Positions 1 to 10,313 of a stretch of DNA of 64,000 bases are shown piece after piece. The translations under genes were made by a program, and so were the position numbers. The stretch is taken from contig JAPFFF010000016.1 in the NCBI GenBank assembly GCA_039105265.1, positions 1,488,001 through 1,552,000 on the forward strand, given 5' to 3'. A model generated the notes under the pieces. That model was given only the letters and a program-made list of their open reading frames with translations, did not search any database and was not told the DNA's origin. Source of the DNA: Tritrichomonas musculus (Eukaryota; Parabasalia; Tritrichomonadida; Tritrichomonadidae). Position 1 is the stretch's first letter, and every line of letters begins with the position of its first letter.

Positions 1-662
1 CATCTCAAGAATTAACAAGAGTAATTTTTGATACAACTGTCGGAGATGATGAAATAAATTTAATTAAATCTCTGCCTTTGAAAAATGCAACAAATTTAAC
101 ATTTATGTTTCCCAGATTTGCAAATGATATTACAGTATATAGAAATATAATGTATGCAAATGTTCGATTAATAATAGATAAGAAATTGTATCCTCAAGTT
201 GAATTTGCTAATACTTGGAATGGAAGATTTGTTCAATATCAATTAATGGCAAATGAATTAGATGGAATTGAAGCAACTCCAGAATATTTAGAATCTATTT
301 GTCAACCTTTGAATAACATAATAATTGAAAACTCTCAAATTAGAGGAGATATTAATTTCAAAAATAGTTATTATGATGATACAAATTTCGGAATTAATTT
401 CCAATTAGAACGTGGAAATTCGGGTTATGTTTTCGATGGTATAGATACTGATAATCATGAAGCTTTAATAAAATTTCATGCTGATTCTATCTTTGATTGG
501 GGTCATCAACTAGAAAATAGTTATCTTTTCCCTACCTACGATGTTAATGTAAGAAATTTATGTAAACCAGAAATGTGGATTTGTTCTGATACTTATTGGA
601 CTTGGTCAATTCAAGATGGAGTTCAATATCATGATGAAGGAGTACCAAGTAGCTATAAATAA
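1..662 (+). CDS. probable major capsid protein, C-terminal part
   Basis: The frame is open from the window edge, so the gene starts further left. About 220 residues are visible and end at 662. The sequence is rich in aromatic residues, Asn and beta-prone stretches, with no low complexity, and it lies first in a run of virion-type genes of a Polinton. That fits the second jelly roll of a double-jelly-roll capsid protein. No residue-level motif proves it, so the call is inference from position, size and composition. The next gene follows 24 bases later on the same strand. Confidence 0.45.
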   Translation, partial: SQELTRVIFDTTVGDDEINLIKSLPLKNATNLTFMFPRFANDITVYRNIMYANVRLIIDKKLYPQVEFANTWNGRFVQYQLMANELDGIEATPEYLESICQPLNNIIIENSQIRGDINFKNSYYDDTNFGINFQLERGNSGYVFDGIDTDNHEALIKFHADSIFDWGHQLENSYLFPTYDVNVRNLCKPEMWICSDTYWTWSIQDGVQYHDEGVPSSYK

Positions 663-686
663 AGATTTTTATTTGAATAGAAAAAT

Positions 687-1172
687 ATGTCGACATTAAT
701 TTCGTATAACATCGATCCAAATTTAAATATTCAACCATTAAAAATTCATAAAACTTATTACCCTGTTCAAGGTTGGAAACTATCAACAAAGGAACAGCAA
801 GAACAAAATTTATCAGAATGTTTAACGGTTGACCACTTTTATTTGGAAAATGATAGATTTGCTTTTAAATATCCATCAGAGTTTCATACTCCAACTCAAG
901 GTCAAGATCGATATATAATCTTTCAATATTGTTATTGTGTTGTTAATAAGCATACTGCATCAAATTATACTGTTCATGCAAGTTTTGTTCCTCGAAATAA
1001 TTATTGTGATAGTTTAGTTTATGTTGCAAATTTACAAGTTCCTGATGATAATAGAAAATATTTAATTGATTCGAATGTCAAACAAGGTTTTATGGTTTGG
1101 TTTAAAGATACAGAAACAAGAAAAATAATAGTTCCTGATTATTTCATTTTGTTCTTGAAAATAGAATATTGA
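687..1172 (+). CDS. small Polinton protein, possible minor capsid protein
   Basis: A 161-residue protein with no signal peptide and no membrane segment. It is rich in Tyr, Phe and Asn and looks like an all-beta globular protein. Its place, 24 bases after the probable capsid gene and before the large coiled-coil and fibre-like proteins, is where Polintons often carry a minor (penton-like) capsid protein, but no diagnostic motif was seen. The ATG at 687 follows a T-rich, A-rich spacer and is the only good start. The next gene begins within about 40 bases of its stop. Confidence 0.5.
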   Translation: MSTLISYNIDPNLNIQPLKIHKTYYPVQGWKLSTKEQQEQNLSECLTVDHFYLENDRFAFKYPSEFHTPTQGQDRYIIFQYCYCVVNKHTASNYTVHASFVPRNNYCDSLVYVANLQVPDDNRKYLIDSNVKQGFMVWFKDTETRKIIVPDYFILFLKIEY

Positions 1173-1207
1173 ATCAATTTTATTTTTGGTGCGAAAATAA
1201 AAATTTA

Positions 1208-3253
1208 ATGACAGGTGTTTGGACCGATACAGATTTCAAATTAATGACTGCAAGTGGTGGGACTGATGCGAGTTTATTTGTGTTGAAAGAAAATGGTGAG
1301 GCGTCAAATTTAACAATAAAATACCCAAAAGATGAGGAAGAGAAAAGGAAAGGAGATAGAACAGCAACAATCAAGTCAGATGAAATTGTTGAATATATCC
1401 TCGATAGTCTGAATACAAGAAAAACCAAATTTGTTTTGAAAGATGGTGGTACAGTTCAAAATTTAAAAATCAAATATAATGTAATAGAGGGATCAACTGG
1501 ATATAATAGTGAAATGACTTCTGATAAATTAGGGAGAGATCTTACTTCAGTTGTGAATAAAACGAAATATTTAAATTCAGCATTGGATGGAGCAACTGGA
1601 GAGTTTAAGTTAAATTCTTCGGACAATTCAATTCAAATATCAACAAATGCCCTTGTGAATTTTTTCAATCTCTGGTCAAAAATAAATTTATCTTACTCAT
1701 CAGAAGATGATCCAGATGATATCCAAGATTTAGGAAATCATGTAACTTTTTCAGAACCACTATATCTTTCCAAAGTTTTACGATTTCCAGTAACAATGCC
1801 GAATCCAAAAAAACCGATCGATGAAAAAAATTATATATTGGATCTTCAATTTCTCGCAAAAGCAATCTTTTGGAATATGAGAAGTGAAATTAATCAAAAT
1901 CAATATGCAATGGCAAAAATAGCAGCTCCAAAGACTTTTCGAGCTGCACCTCAATTATTAACAGAAGATCCACAAACAATCACAATTGAGTCCTATGAGA
2001 AGATGCTGCAAAAAAATGAAGATGATTGGAAATTGTATATTGATTATATATTTTCTCAGTTGAATCAAAGTTTTGAAGATCAACTCGAATACTTAATTGA
2101 TAACAAAGAATTTGGTAAATTTTGGAGAAATTCAATATTTGTCGAAAATAATTTAAATAATATTCCATTACAACCATTACGACCTCAAACATTAGCAGGG
2201 TATGGATTTATAACTTTTGATATGAGTAATCTTGAAGCTGCTGATGGTGTTATGTTAACTTCTTTTATATCAGCCGAATACAATAATTCATCATTAATAA
2301 TTACCATTTATGATTATGAGAGTTCACATTTTATTTTCCATATCTTTGATCGAAAACGTTCAAAGATAAATTATCAAATTAAATTCATTGATTATGTTAT
2401 CGAATGTAAAATAACAAATAATGAATTAACTGTTAAATCAAATCAAAATAATATAGACAGTTCATCATTTGTAATTGAAAATCATAACCTAAAAATAACC
2501 TTAAATGGTAAATTTGAATTAAAATTAGAAGAAACTGAAGCCGATAAAAAATATTGTGAAGAACATCAAAATGAAACAGATTCTGGAGAGGAAAGAAATT
2601 TAGAAAATCGAATTGTTGGTTATTACCTTGCTCCTTTGAATGAGAATTTCAAAAATTATTTGGCTACTCTTGGAGGTTCTATAGATTTTGATACATTAAC
2701 TAGAATAACAAATTTAGAAAATACAATGAAAAATTATACTGAAAGGGTATCAACTTTAGAATCAAATGTTGATCAAATTGGAAATGTATTTTCTGCTGAT
2801 ACTACTGAGAGTGAAAAATATCGAAAAAAAGAAGGTTTTGTCATAAATAATCAAGCTCAAACATTGGCATTAAATGAGGAAAAACCAGTTGTATTAACAT
2901 TTGAAGAAAAATTAAAGAAATGGCAAGACGAAGAACTAGATCAATTAAAATGGTTAAATCAAGGAATCAAAGAGATTTGGTCATTTTGTGCTGGTCTTTC
3001 AGAAGATTTATCTCGATTAGAAGAGAATCAATGTCAATGTGGAGGTAATAATAATAATAATGAGAATGTTGATGACAAATTAACTGCTTTGGAACGTAAA
3101 TGTCAAAATATTGAAACTGATCTAACGTTTGAAAATTTGACAACTGAGAATCGAATTAAGATCTTAGAAGATAAAACTAAAAATATTGAATGTGATAAAT
3201 TTTATGATAGTAGAATTCAATTATTAGAAGAAAAATGTTCCACAATTGAGTAA
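1208..3253 (+). CDS. large Polinton structural-type protein with C-terminal coiled coil
   Basis: The first ATG in frame is at 1208, giving 681 residues; upstream in-frame codons overlap the previous gene and lack an ATG. The N-terminal half has beta-type sequence with Gly/Thr-rich segments near residues 1-130. A helical region follows around 230-330. The last 200 residues carry heptad-like Leu/Ile spacing (coiled coil), interrupted by a Cys-Gln-Cys-Gly-Gly-Asn5 hinge. Similar coiled-coil segments occur in the next gene, and the two are 27 bases apart on the same strand, so they may form one virion appendage. I do not recognise a named family. Confidence 0.6.
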   Translation: MTGVWTDTDFKLMTASGGTDASLFVLKENGEASNLTIKYPKDEEEKRKGDRTATIKSDEIVEYILDSLNTRKTKFVLKDGGTVQNLKIKYNVIEGSTGYNSEMTSDKLGRDLTSVVNKTKYLNSALDGATGEFKLNSSDNSIQISTNALVNFFNLWSKINLSYSSEDDPDDIQDLGNHVTFSEPLYLSKVLRFPVTMPNPKKPIDEKNYILDLQFLAKAIFWNMRSEINQNQYAMAKIAAPKTFRAAPQLLTEDPQTITIESYEKMLQKNEDDWKLYIDYIFSQLNQSFEDQLEYLIDNKEFGKFWRNSIFVENNLNNIPLQPLRPQTLAGYGFITFDMSNLEAADGVMLTSFISAEYNNSSLIITIYDYESSHFIFHIFDRKRSKINYQIKFIDYVIECKITNNELTVKSNQNNIDSSSFVIENHNLKITLNGKFELKLEETEADKKYCEEHQNETDSGEERNLENRIVGYYLAPLNENFKNYLATLGGSIDFDTLTRITNLENTMKNYTERVSTLESNVDQIGNVFSADTTESEKYRKKEGFVINNQAQTLALNEEKPVVLTFEEKLKKWQDEELDQLKWLNQGIKEIWSFCAGLSEDLSRLEENQCQCGGNNNNNENVDDKLTALERKCQNIETDLTFENLTTENRIKILEDKTKNIECDKFYDSRIQLLEEKCSTIE

Positions 3254-3280
3254 ATCTTATTTTTGTTGCAAATGTAAAAA

Positions 3281-6200
3281 ATGCTGACTAAATTTAAAGG
3301 CGATATTCAATTTAAAGTAGATGGTAAAACATATTTAGGTTCTCAATTGTTAACATCAAAATCGAATGAGTTTGAAACTGTTGAAGGTTTTTCTGATTAT
3401 CATGTTACTAGAGATGCATTAACGGTTGAAGATGAAAAATTAAATATACAAATGAATGATGATGATATAACAAAACTATTACAAATCGATGATAAGACAG
3501 AAGTATTTAAAATCAATTTGAGAAAGAATGTTTTCTTAGATAGTGAAGGAAAATATATTTATCAATTATCAATTTATGTTTTGAATAAAAATTTCGTATG
3601 TCCATGTGTAACAGCTGCTGAAGATAAAAAAGTGACAATTACTGAAGAAACATCAACAACTCCATACATAAAAGTTGATAAGAATTTAAATCTTGATTTG
3701 AAATCTTTGTACATTAATGGTGAAATTAGTATTATTTATCAATTACCTTTAACACATTTGAAATCAACATTACCTTCCATCAAATGTGATATCATAGATT
3801 CTAGAAATAGTTTGAAATTACATGAATCTGATAACTTATATTTATACAAACCAAGTGTCATAACCGAAGAAACATTGACTGATAATATTGATGTATATAC
3901 AATGAAATGGACAATTCCTACTGATTATAGTATTCCTGACGGTTTAAAATTTGAATTTAAAGAACATTGTTTTGGAAATATTTGGACTTATATTTATAGT
4001 AATGGAAGATGGACTGGGAATAATATTAAAGGTCGAATAAATGGTAAAATTATAAATAAAAGAAATGAACAAGAATCAGGAAAAAGTCAAACAAAATATC
4101 AAGAAAGAGATGGAGCGTTAATTATGATTAAAAGAACTCCAATAAATATTTTGGTAGGTACTAATCAGAACGAATGGGAAACAAACATCTTTGAAAAATT
4201 AAAAAGAATTTGGGATATTGAATCAAAAGTATTATTAAAAGATGGTACAATCGAAAAAGGTGATAAATATGGTTTAAATTTTGATGTTGAAGTTTGGTTA
4301 CCAAAATATTTAGAAGGTGATGTTATTTATAATTGTGCTTCGGTTCATGCTTATATAAATGGTTATTCAACTAAAAAAGATAGTTTGAATTTTTCAAATT
4401 GGGAAAGAGTATATTTAGATTTCAAAATTGATTCTCCAAAATATAATAATCGATTAAGTTTTATTCCTGAAAATTTGTATACAGGTACTGCTGATTATGA
4501 TAAAAATTATATGAGTTTAAAAGGTGATTTAGATACAATTGAAAAATTAACTTATGATTATTCTTCTAGACATGGTATTGAGAATCAAGATTTAGTATTA
4601 TATTTAAGAAAAGATTTAGTAGATCCAATTGAAGAAATTAATTGGGATAAAAATACTAATCCATTTGAATATATAATTAATCAACAATATTATGAAGTGA
4701 GTCCAAATCCAAATGCAGCAACAACTTTATATACTGATTACAACATAACTTCATCAAAAATTATTACAGCTGACAATATTACAACAATGAGATCAGATTT
4801 AAATTTAGTTTCAAATACGATTGATGTTGTTTCTGTTGATGTTGATAATTTAGATAAATCAGTTGAAAATTTAAAAACAAGAATGACTCTAACTGAAAAA
4901 ATAACTGAAAAATTAGAAGCTGATGTTGATAAAATTAGATTAAGACAAAATATTCAAATGGTAGCTGGTTTGATAGGTTTTAGTGCTAAAGGTATATCAT
5001 TTGGTATAAAAAGTATTTCTGGTGTTGTTAGTAATATGTGGAAAGCTTGGGTAGAATCAAATGCAGAAATGGAATTAGCAGATTTATCAAGAAGTGATGG
5101 AGTTTCATTATCTGGTGTGAGAAATTGGTGTGAATCTGGTGCAACAACAATTCCAATATTTGATGAAAAAGAAGAAGAACAAATTTTAACAGTAGGTGGT
5201 GGAAAACAATTATGTTATTCATTTAGAGATTCAATGAAGAAACCATTATTGAAAATTGTAGATAAAATTGAGGAAATGGATAATGATTATATTTCAAGAA
5301 GTGAATTAACAAGAATGGATACAATTGATATTGTTATCAAAGTTAATGAAATGGATGTTCCAATAATTTTAACTGCAGAAGATGAATTAAAAAATGGAAT
5401 TTGTGTATTTAAATTATTCACATCTGAAGGTCAAAAACGAGTTTATATCAAAATTGAACAAGGTACCATAACAGATTATAAAGGAGTTGATACAACAACA
5501 ACAATAGATGGCATCACAATTGAAGGTCTTCCAAAATCTGAAGAATATCGTACAAAATATTTATTCTGGATTGATAAATCAGGAAAAACAATTACCTTGA
5601 CTGGAGAAAATACTGATTATAAGATTGCTGGATGTATCATTGAAAAGAATACATTTAATAGACTATTAGTAGAGAAAACTCCAGCTGATATTGCTTATTT
5701 ATCTGATATTGAAGCCTTAGATGAAAAAATAAATGCATTAGCAGCAAATAGTCATCAAAATGATGTTGCAATGATGAGTTTACGAGGAAATGCAGACGAG
5801 GAATATCCAACAACTGATGAAGTAAATGCTGCTTTAGAGACTATTCAACAAGAATTAGCTAAGAAACCAAATATTGAAGAATTATATACGAAAGAAGAAG
5901 CGGATGCAAAATATGCCTTCAAAACAGATATAGTAGCAACGGAGAAAATAACTCAAGAATTATCAATCGCTACAAAATTCGCAAACGGAACAACAAATGA
6001 TGAGGATAAAAGAACTTATATCACAAATTTGGATAGAGATTTATGTAACATATTAAAGAAATCATCACTTTTTGTGAAAGGCTCTTGTAATAATGAAGAT
6101 ATTTCAGGAGAATATTTGTATGATAGTGAAGACACGGAATATTATTATTACAAAAAAGCCGAAAATACTTTTTCTATATACTTTTTCTATTACGGTGGAA

Positions 6201-7831
6201 CATTCAGATATAATGATAACTATGATGTCAATTTAGAATCAGTAAGTTATTCATACGAACCTGAAGTTTATGATGAATATTGTATTCCAAATATGAATTT
6301 CATAAAAGATAAATATGCGCTAAAAAGTGAGATTCCTGAACCTGCTGATTTGACCAATTATGCTTTGAAAAGTGAAATTCCTGAACCTGTTGATTTGTCA
6401 AAATATCGAAGCAAAAATGATTTGATATATAAAGATGCAGTCGATGTGCCTTTTGAAAATGTCCAAGATAATTCCGGAACGTGGGAAGTCAAAATAAAAT
6501 TGATTAGTGGAATTCGCCTTGTTGGAACAATATCAAATAACGATGGCTTTGTAAAAGAGTTTGATTATTTGTTTGATTATAATGGTGTTATCACTGAAGA
6601 TGGAGTTAATGTCGATGTTGAAATTGATGGAACAACCTATAACTTGACCTATTATAAAAGCGATAGATTTGGTCAATGCTTTTACATCGATAATGGGGAA
6701 GACTCTTTTGATACCAAATTAATATTAGCGGAAAAAATATTGAAGCAAGATAAAATAGCATTAAAAAGTGAAATTCCACTTGTTGTTCAATCTGATGAAA
6801 CTGAATGTGATGCAACAGCTGCTGTACCATCATTAGCTTGTGTCACTAATACATATCAAACAATATTTGAAAGTAATCTAATTGATAAAAAAGTTGATTT
6901 ATTATCAAAACTATTGGATTCAACTTATTATAATAAAACAGAATGTGACGATAAATATGCATTGAAGTCAAACGTTATAACAGAAGAACAACTAATAAAA
7001 AAATGTGCAATTGATTGCGGTCCATTTACGGAAGGTGTTGATATATCAATTAATCTTCTAAAAATTATAAATAACACAATTCAACTGGAATACATAGTTG
7101 GTAATAATGCAGAAAGAAATGAAATAAGGATATTATTTTATGATACAGCTGCAAATCCCCATAACATAGTAATATTATTATATCAAAGAACTATATATTT
7201 TGATAATTTTCAATATTCAGCGTATTATGAAGAAATTCTTGATTTATCATCAGGAAGACCACTTACATATCGTGTCCCAATGGCTGAATATAATTGGACA
7301 ACTACTCAAGAATTATTAGATGCTAGACAAATATATTCAAGACAAATCATGGTACCAGCATATTTAGCAAAATTCAAGGCTGCTATTTACGGTACGCAAT
7401 CAAACACAACAATCACACATTATGCTCCAATTGAAGATTTAATTGATGATTTTGAAATAGGAAAACCAGTATTTATTACAGGAAAAGTTTATAAGAATGT
7501 TGATAATGAATGGATTGAATCAACCGAAAAAGATTCAATAGATTGTATTTGTTCAGTGAAAACTACAGGTACTTGGAAAGAATTTATTGGAATTTGTGTT
7601 CGAATTGACGAAGAAAATAATTCAATTACTTTTGCAAGTCATGGTGATTATTTGGTCAAAGTTGATGATTCATCAAGGTTTGAAATTGGTGATGAAATTT
7701 ATATTGATGAAGATAATCAAATCAAAGTTCTTGATGAAGATACTCCAATAACATCAAAAATAAGACGTTTAACAATTGGAATCATAACTGCAAAAATAAA
7801 TGATAATATTGTTTGTGTATTCAAAGAGTAA
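3281..7831 (+). CDS. 1516-residue fibre-like Polinton protein
   Basis: The longest gene of the element. The first 500 residues look beta-rich. A coiled coil lies around 500-560, followed by a Gly-rich hydrophobic stretch (about 565-590) with the pattern of a small membrane-active or packing helix. Further on, the short phrase KYALKSEIP and variants (YALKSEIPEP, YAFKTDI) recurs at least five times between about 870 and 1250, separating beta-type blocks. This phrase-plus-block layout is typical of phage and virus tail or receptor-binding fibres; that role is inferred, not shown. ATG at 3281 follows 27 bases after the previous stop. Confidence 0.6.
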   Translation: MLTKFKGDIQFKVDGKTYLGSQLLTSKSNEFETVEGFSDYHVTRDALTVEDEKLNIQMNDDDITKLLQIDDKTEVFKINLRKNVFLDSEGKYIYQLSIYVLNKNFVCPCVTAAEDKKVTITEETSTTPYIKVDKNLNLDLKSLYINGEISIIYQLPLTHLKSTLPSIKCDIIDSRNSLKLHESDNLYLYKPSVITEETLTDNIDVYTMKWTIPTDYSIPDGLKFEFKEHCFGNIWTYIYSNGRWTGNNIKGRINGKIINKRNEQESGKSQTKYQERDGALIMIKRTPINILVGTNQNEWETNIFEKLKRIWDIESKVLLKDGTIEKGDKYGLNFDVEVWLPKYLEGDVIYNCASVHAYINGYSTKKDSLNFSNWERVYLDFKIDSPKYNNRLSFIPENLYTGTADYDKNYMSLKGDLDTIEKLTYDYSSRHGIENQDLVLYLRKDLVDPIEEINWDKNTNPFEYIINQQYYEVSPNPNAATTLYTDYNITSSKIITADNITTMRSDLNLVSNTIDVVSVDVDNLDKSVENLKTRMTLTEKITEKLEADVDKIRLRQNIQMVAGLIGFSAKGISFGIKSISGVVSNMWKAWVESNAEMELADLSRSDGVSLSGVRNWCESGATTIPIFDEKEEEQILTVGGGKQLCYSFRDSMKKPLLKIVDKIEEMDNDYISRSELTRMDTIDIVIKVNEMDVPIILTAEDELKNGICVFKLFTSEGQKRVYIKIEQGTITDYKGVDTTTTIDGITIEGLPKSEEYRTKYLFWIDKSGKTITLTGENTDYKIAGCIIEKNTFNRLLVEKTPADIAYLSDIEALDEKINALAANSHQNDVAMMSLRGNADEEYPTTDEVNAALETIQQELAKKPNIEELYTKEEADAKYAFKTDIVATEKITQELSIATKFANGTTNDEDKRTYITNLDRDLCNILKKSSLFVKGSCNNEDISGEYLYDSEDTEYYYYKKAENTFSIYFFYYGGTFRYNDNYDVNLESVSYSYEPEVYDEYCIPNMNFIKDKYALKSEIPEPADLTNYALKSEIPEPVDLSKYRSKNDLIYKDAVDVPFENVQDNSGTWEVKIKLISGIRLVGTISNNDGFVKEFDYLFDYNGVITEDGVNVDVEIDGTTYNLTYYKSDRFGQCFYIDNGEDSFDTKLILAEKILKQDKIALKSEIPLVVQSDETECDATAAVPSLACVTNTYQTIFESNLIDKKVDLLSKLLDSTYYNKTECDDKYALKSNVITEEQLIKKCAIDCGPFTEGVDISINLLKIINNTIQLEYIVGNNAERNEIRILFYDTAANPHNIVILLYQRTIYFDNFQYSAYYEEILDLSSGRPLTYRVPMAEYNWTTTQELLDARQIYSRQIMVPAYLAKFKAAIYGTQSNTTITHYAPIEDLIDDFEIGKPVFITGKVYKNVDNEWIESTEKDSIDCICSVKTTGTWKEFIGICVRIDEENNSITFASHGDYLVKVDDSSRFEIGDEIYIDEDNQIKVLDEDTPITSKIRRLTIGIITAKINDNIVCVFKE

Positions 7832-7841
7832 AAGTTCTCTC

Positions 7842-8375
7842 TTATACAACAACATATTTCAAACAAAGATGATAAACATTAACTAAATCATTAAATTCTT
7901 TGTTATAAACTTGTTTGAAATCTGTTACCATTTCACCATCTTCATTAATTATTTTTATTGCTTCAATTTTTCGAATAGGTGATGCTTTAGATGCACAACA
8001 TTTAATATCTTCATCAATATAAATTTCTACAGATGAACAATTTTTACCTAATATTGTTTTGATTATTTCTTGTAAACTTGCAATTGGTATAATAATACAA
8101 TTTTTAGATATTAAATTCGAAATTAAAGCTTTATCTTGATCTAATAATATTTTTGCATATGTTTCTAAAATTAAATATTTAACATCTTTTTCAATTTCAT
8201 TATTTTTGATATCAGGTAATTCAATTTCACGAGTTATAACAATATCTTCTTTCCCATCATCTCTTTTATTAATTATTATATTATTTGTTAAGTTGTTTGT
8301 ACTTTGACTAGCTGCTGAAGGCTCTAACGAAATATTAGCATTTACTCCTGCATTCGCTGCTCTTTTCTTAATCAT
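7842..8375 (-). CDS. 177-residue Polinton protein, unknown function
   Basis: Starts at a clear ATG and faces the fibre-like gene tail to tail with an 8-base gap. The first 50 residues are polar and Asn/Ser-rich; the rest looks globular with alternating Ile/Leu and Lys/Glu. Two Cys residues lie together around residue 126. No family is recognised. It is the most downstream gene of the leftward block that contains the basic DNA-binding-type proteins, so it may be expressed with them. Confidence 0.6.
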   Translation of the reverse strand: MIKKRAANAGVNANISLEPSAASQSTNNLTNNIIINKRDDGKEDIVITREIELPDIKNNEIEKDVKYLILETYAKILLDQDKALISNLISKNCIIIPIASLQEIIKTILGKNCSSVEIYIDEDIKCCASKASPIRKIEAIKIINEDGEMVTDFKQVYNKEFNDLVNVYHLCLKYVVV

Positions 8376-8395
8376 TTTTGAGTTTCTGAAAAAAT

Positions 8396-8662
8396 TTATG
8401 AAATTTGAAAATACTTTTTGATGACTAATGTGCGATCTAATGTTTGTTTCATCCTAAATATAATATCTTCAAGTTCATTAAAATCTGTTTCTATTTCTTT
8501 TTCTATAACACTTATATTCTTTGAAATATTCATACATTCACAAGATTCAGTAAAACTATCTGTATTCATAAATGTATCAAATAATTCACTTTTGATTTCA
8601 CTAAATAAATGTCTTAATTCTTGTCTATCGTCCTTTAAAGCTTTTGGTAATGATAAAGTCAT
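8396..8662 (-). CDS. small acidic helical Polinton protein
   Basis: 88 residues if the ATG at 8662 is used. An ATG ten codons further upstream is possible, but that extension reads through a T-tract like the ones that precede starts elsewhere in this element. The protein is mostly helical with Leu/Ile/Phe at heptad-like spacing and several Cys residues. Its function is unknown. It lies 20 bases from the next gene in the same direction. Confidence 0.5.
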   Translation of the reverse strand: MTLSLPKALKDDRQELRHLFSEIKSELFDTFMNTDSFTESCECMNISKNISVIEKEIETDFNELEDIIFRMKQTLDRTLVIKKYFQIS

Positions 8663-8685
8663 TTTTTTAAAAATAAATAAAAAGA

Positions 8686-8796
8686 ATGGCATTTGGAAGT
8701 TTTAATAAAAAAATTAGTGCTAAACCAGCAGTCTTATTAAATCCAAGAAAAGATCCAAATATTATTAATAAGCCAATATTTCAACCTTTATCTTGA
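8686..8796 (+). CDS. possible 36-residue protein
   Basis: A short forward frame from ATG to TGA with ordinary codon use and no low complexity, rich in Pro, Asn, Lys and Ile. It sits in the only gap of the leftward block and just overlaps the ends of both neighbours. Small virion proteins of this size are usual in large DNA viruses, but nothing else supports it. Confidence 0.25.
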   Translation: MAFGSFNKKISAKPAVLLNPRKDPNIINKPIFQPLS

Positions 8797-9017
8797 TTTC
8801 TAAAATCATGAAATCGAATTGGTCCAATTGGATGAAGTGTTTTTTTGGGATATATTTTTTGTATTTCTTTTCGAAGATTTCTATTTTCATTCTTTGGAAA
8901 ATACATCAATGCCAATGAACCTTTTTCATCAAGAAGAAACGGTTTTCTAGAACCATCATCGTCAATAACCCAAATTATTTTCCACTTTGACTTGTGTACA
9001 TATCGTTGACCTTTCAT
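8781..9017 (-). CDS. 78-residue basic Polinton protein
   Basis: Starts with ATG right at the stop of the preceding gene, so the two are probably transcribed together. It is basic with Trp-Lys and Phe-Leu-Leu-Asp motifs and a central loop rich in Asp, Gly and Ser. No family is recognised. Its position inside the run of Lys/Arg-rich proteins hints at a role with packaged DNA, which is inference only. Confidence 0.55.
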   Translation of the reverse strand: MKGQRYVHKSKWKIIWVIDDDGSRKPFLLDEKGSLALMYFPKNENRNLRKEIQKIYPKKTLHPIGPIRFHDFRNQDKG

Positions 9018-10211
9018 TTATTTTTTTGGTCGACCACGTTTTCGAATTTCTAACGGATTTTTAACTGGTTTTGGTTCATTTTTGTGTTTTCTTGGTTTTT
9101 GATCATGACTTCCTTTTGGACGACCACCTTTACTTTTGTTTTTCTCCCAAATTTCTCGTAATTCTGGTAGTGACATTTTTTCATTAACATCTATCTTTTT
9201 ATTTGTTATCTTTTTAATGAGAGCATTTTTTTCTTTTATTTCATCTCTTTTTAAAGGAGGAGTGATCTGCGGCAAAACAAACGTCTGTCTAACAATTTTG
9301 ACTGGCTCTTTTGGAACGATAACTTCTCCTGTATCAAACATATCAATCGGTTCTGGAATTTTCTCTATCGGTTCTGGCTCATCAAATAATGAAATTTTGC
9401 CTTTGATAATTTTTCTTTTTTTGTTGGAATATTTATTTTTCCATATATCTGTTGTTTGTTCTTGTTTTGGTTCTGGATCATCTTCAAAGAAAAATGCTTC
9501 TACATTTGGTTCTGTTTGTTCAGGGTTGAAATAGTTATATTTTTTGTGTTTTTTTTTATTTTGATAATGCTGATTCATAACTTCCATATATTTTCGTCTT
9601 GCTTCTGGTGATGCTTCAACATGAGCTTTTTCATATATTTTTTGAATTAGTTTATCTGTTGCTCTTTCATCTTTTTTGGTTAAAACTCTTGGTTCATAAG
9701 TTCTTCCTTCTGGTACTTTAATTGGTGATAATGAAGCTTCAAAAGCTAGTTCTTTGACATTTTCTTCTTCTATCGTCCTTAATTTAGGTTTTTTAAGAGT
9801 TACTTTTTTTACCCATTTTTCAAAAGATTCTCGATTTTCCATTAATGGAGGTTGTGGAGTTTCTGTACCAACTGCATCATTTGTTTCTGTTATTGGTGGT
9901 TGCACAGGTTCGCTGACAGGTGGAGGTGGAGGAGGAATTTGGTCATTTGTTTCAGTTATTGGTTTTTTTTTACCTTCGTTCACCTTTTTCTGTTTTTGTT
10001 CACCTTCGTTCACCTTTTTCTGTTTTTGTTCACCTTCGTTCACCTTTTTCTGTTTTTGTTCCTTTCTTTCTCTCTTTTTATATACTAGATTATTTGATTC
10101 AATTAATTCAATTATTTCTTTTCTTTTCATTGTTTCATTAAAATCAATACCATTTCTTCTTAACAATCTTCGAAGACTATCAATTTTAATTCCTTTATAT
10201 TTTTCTCTCAA
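9018..10211 (-). CDS. SAP-domain and AT-hook basic protein
   Basis: The N-terminal 40 residues match the SAP fold pattern: a helix ending in LRRLLRRNGID, a turn, then KRKEIIELIE, the helix-turn-helix used to bind AT-rich DNA. A Lys/Gln-rich triple repeat (EGEQKQKKVN, about residues 52-85) and Pro-rich linkers follow. The C terminus ends in GGRPKG and KRGRPKK, two classic AT-hook cores. The whole protein is very basic. No ATG is evident near the left edge of the open frame, so the true start is uncertain. The likely role is genome condensation or tethering to host chromatin. Confidence 0.65.
   Translation of the reverse strand: MREKYKGIKIDSLRRLLRRNGIDFNETMKRKEIIELIESNNLVYKKRERKEQKQKKVNEGEQKQKKVNEGEQKQKKVNEGKKKPITETNDQIPPPPPPVSEPVQPPITETNDAVGTETPQPPLMENRESFEKWVKKVTLKKPKLRTIEEENVKELAFEASLSPIKVPEGRTYEPRVLTKKDERATDKLIQKIYEKAHVEASPEARRKYMEVMNQHYQNKKKHKKYNYFNPEQTEPNVEAFFFEDDPEPKQEQTTDIWKNKYSNKKRKIIKGKISLFDEPEPIEKIPEPIDMFDTGEVIVPKEPVKIVRQTFVLPQITPPLKRDEIKEKNALIKKITNKKIDVNEKMSLPELREIWEKNKSKGGRPKGSHDQKPRKHKNEPKPVKNPLEIRKRGRPKK
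9985..10060 (-). repeat. 30-bp triplicated coding repeat
   Basis: Two and a half to three near-perfect 30-base units code for the decapeptide EGEQKQKKVN inside the SAP/AT-hook protein. The units are almost identical at base level, so they are a recent slippage product kept in frame. Confidence 0.8.
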
Positions 10212-10313
10212 TTCTTGATTTCTTTGTTTTGCTTCAGATAGCGGTTTTTTCGGTTTTGGTTCCGATTTTGGCTCTGTTTTCGTTTGTTTTTATGGTTATT
10301 CTACATTGCTTAA

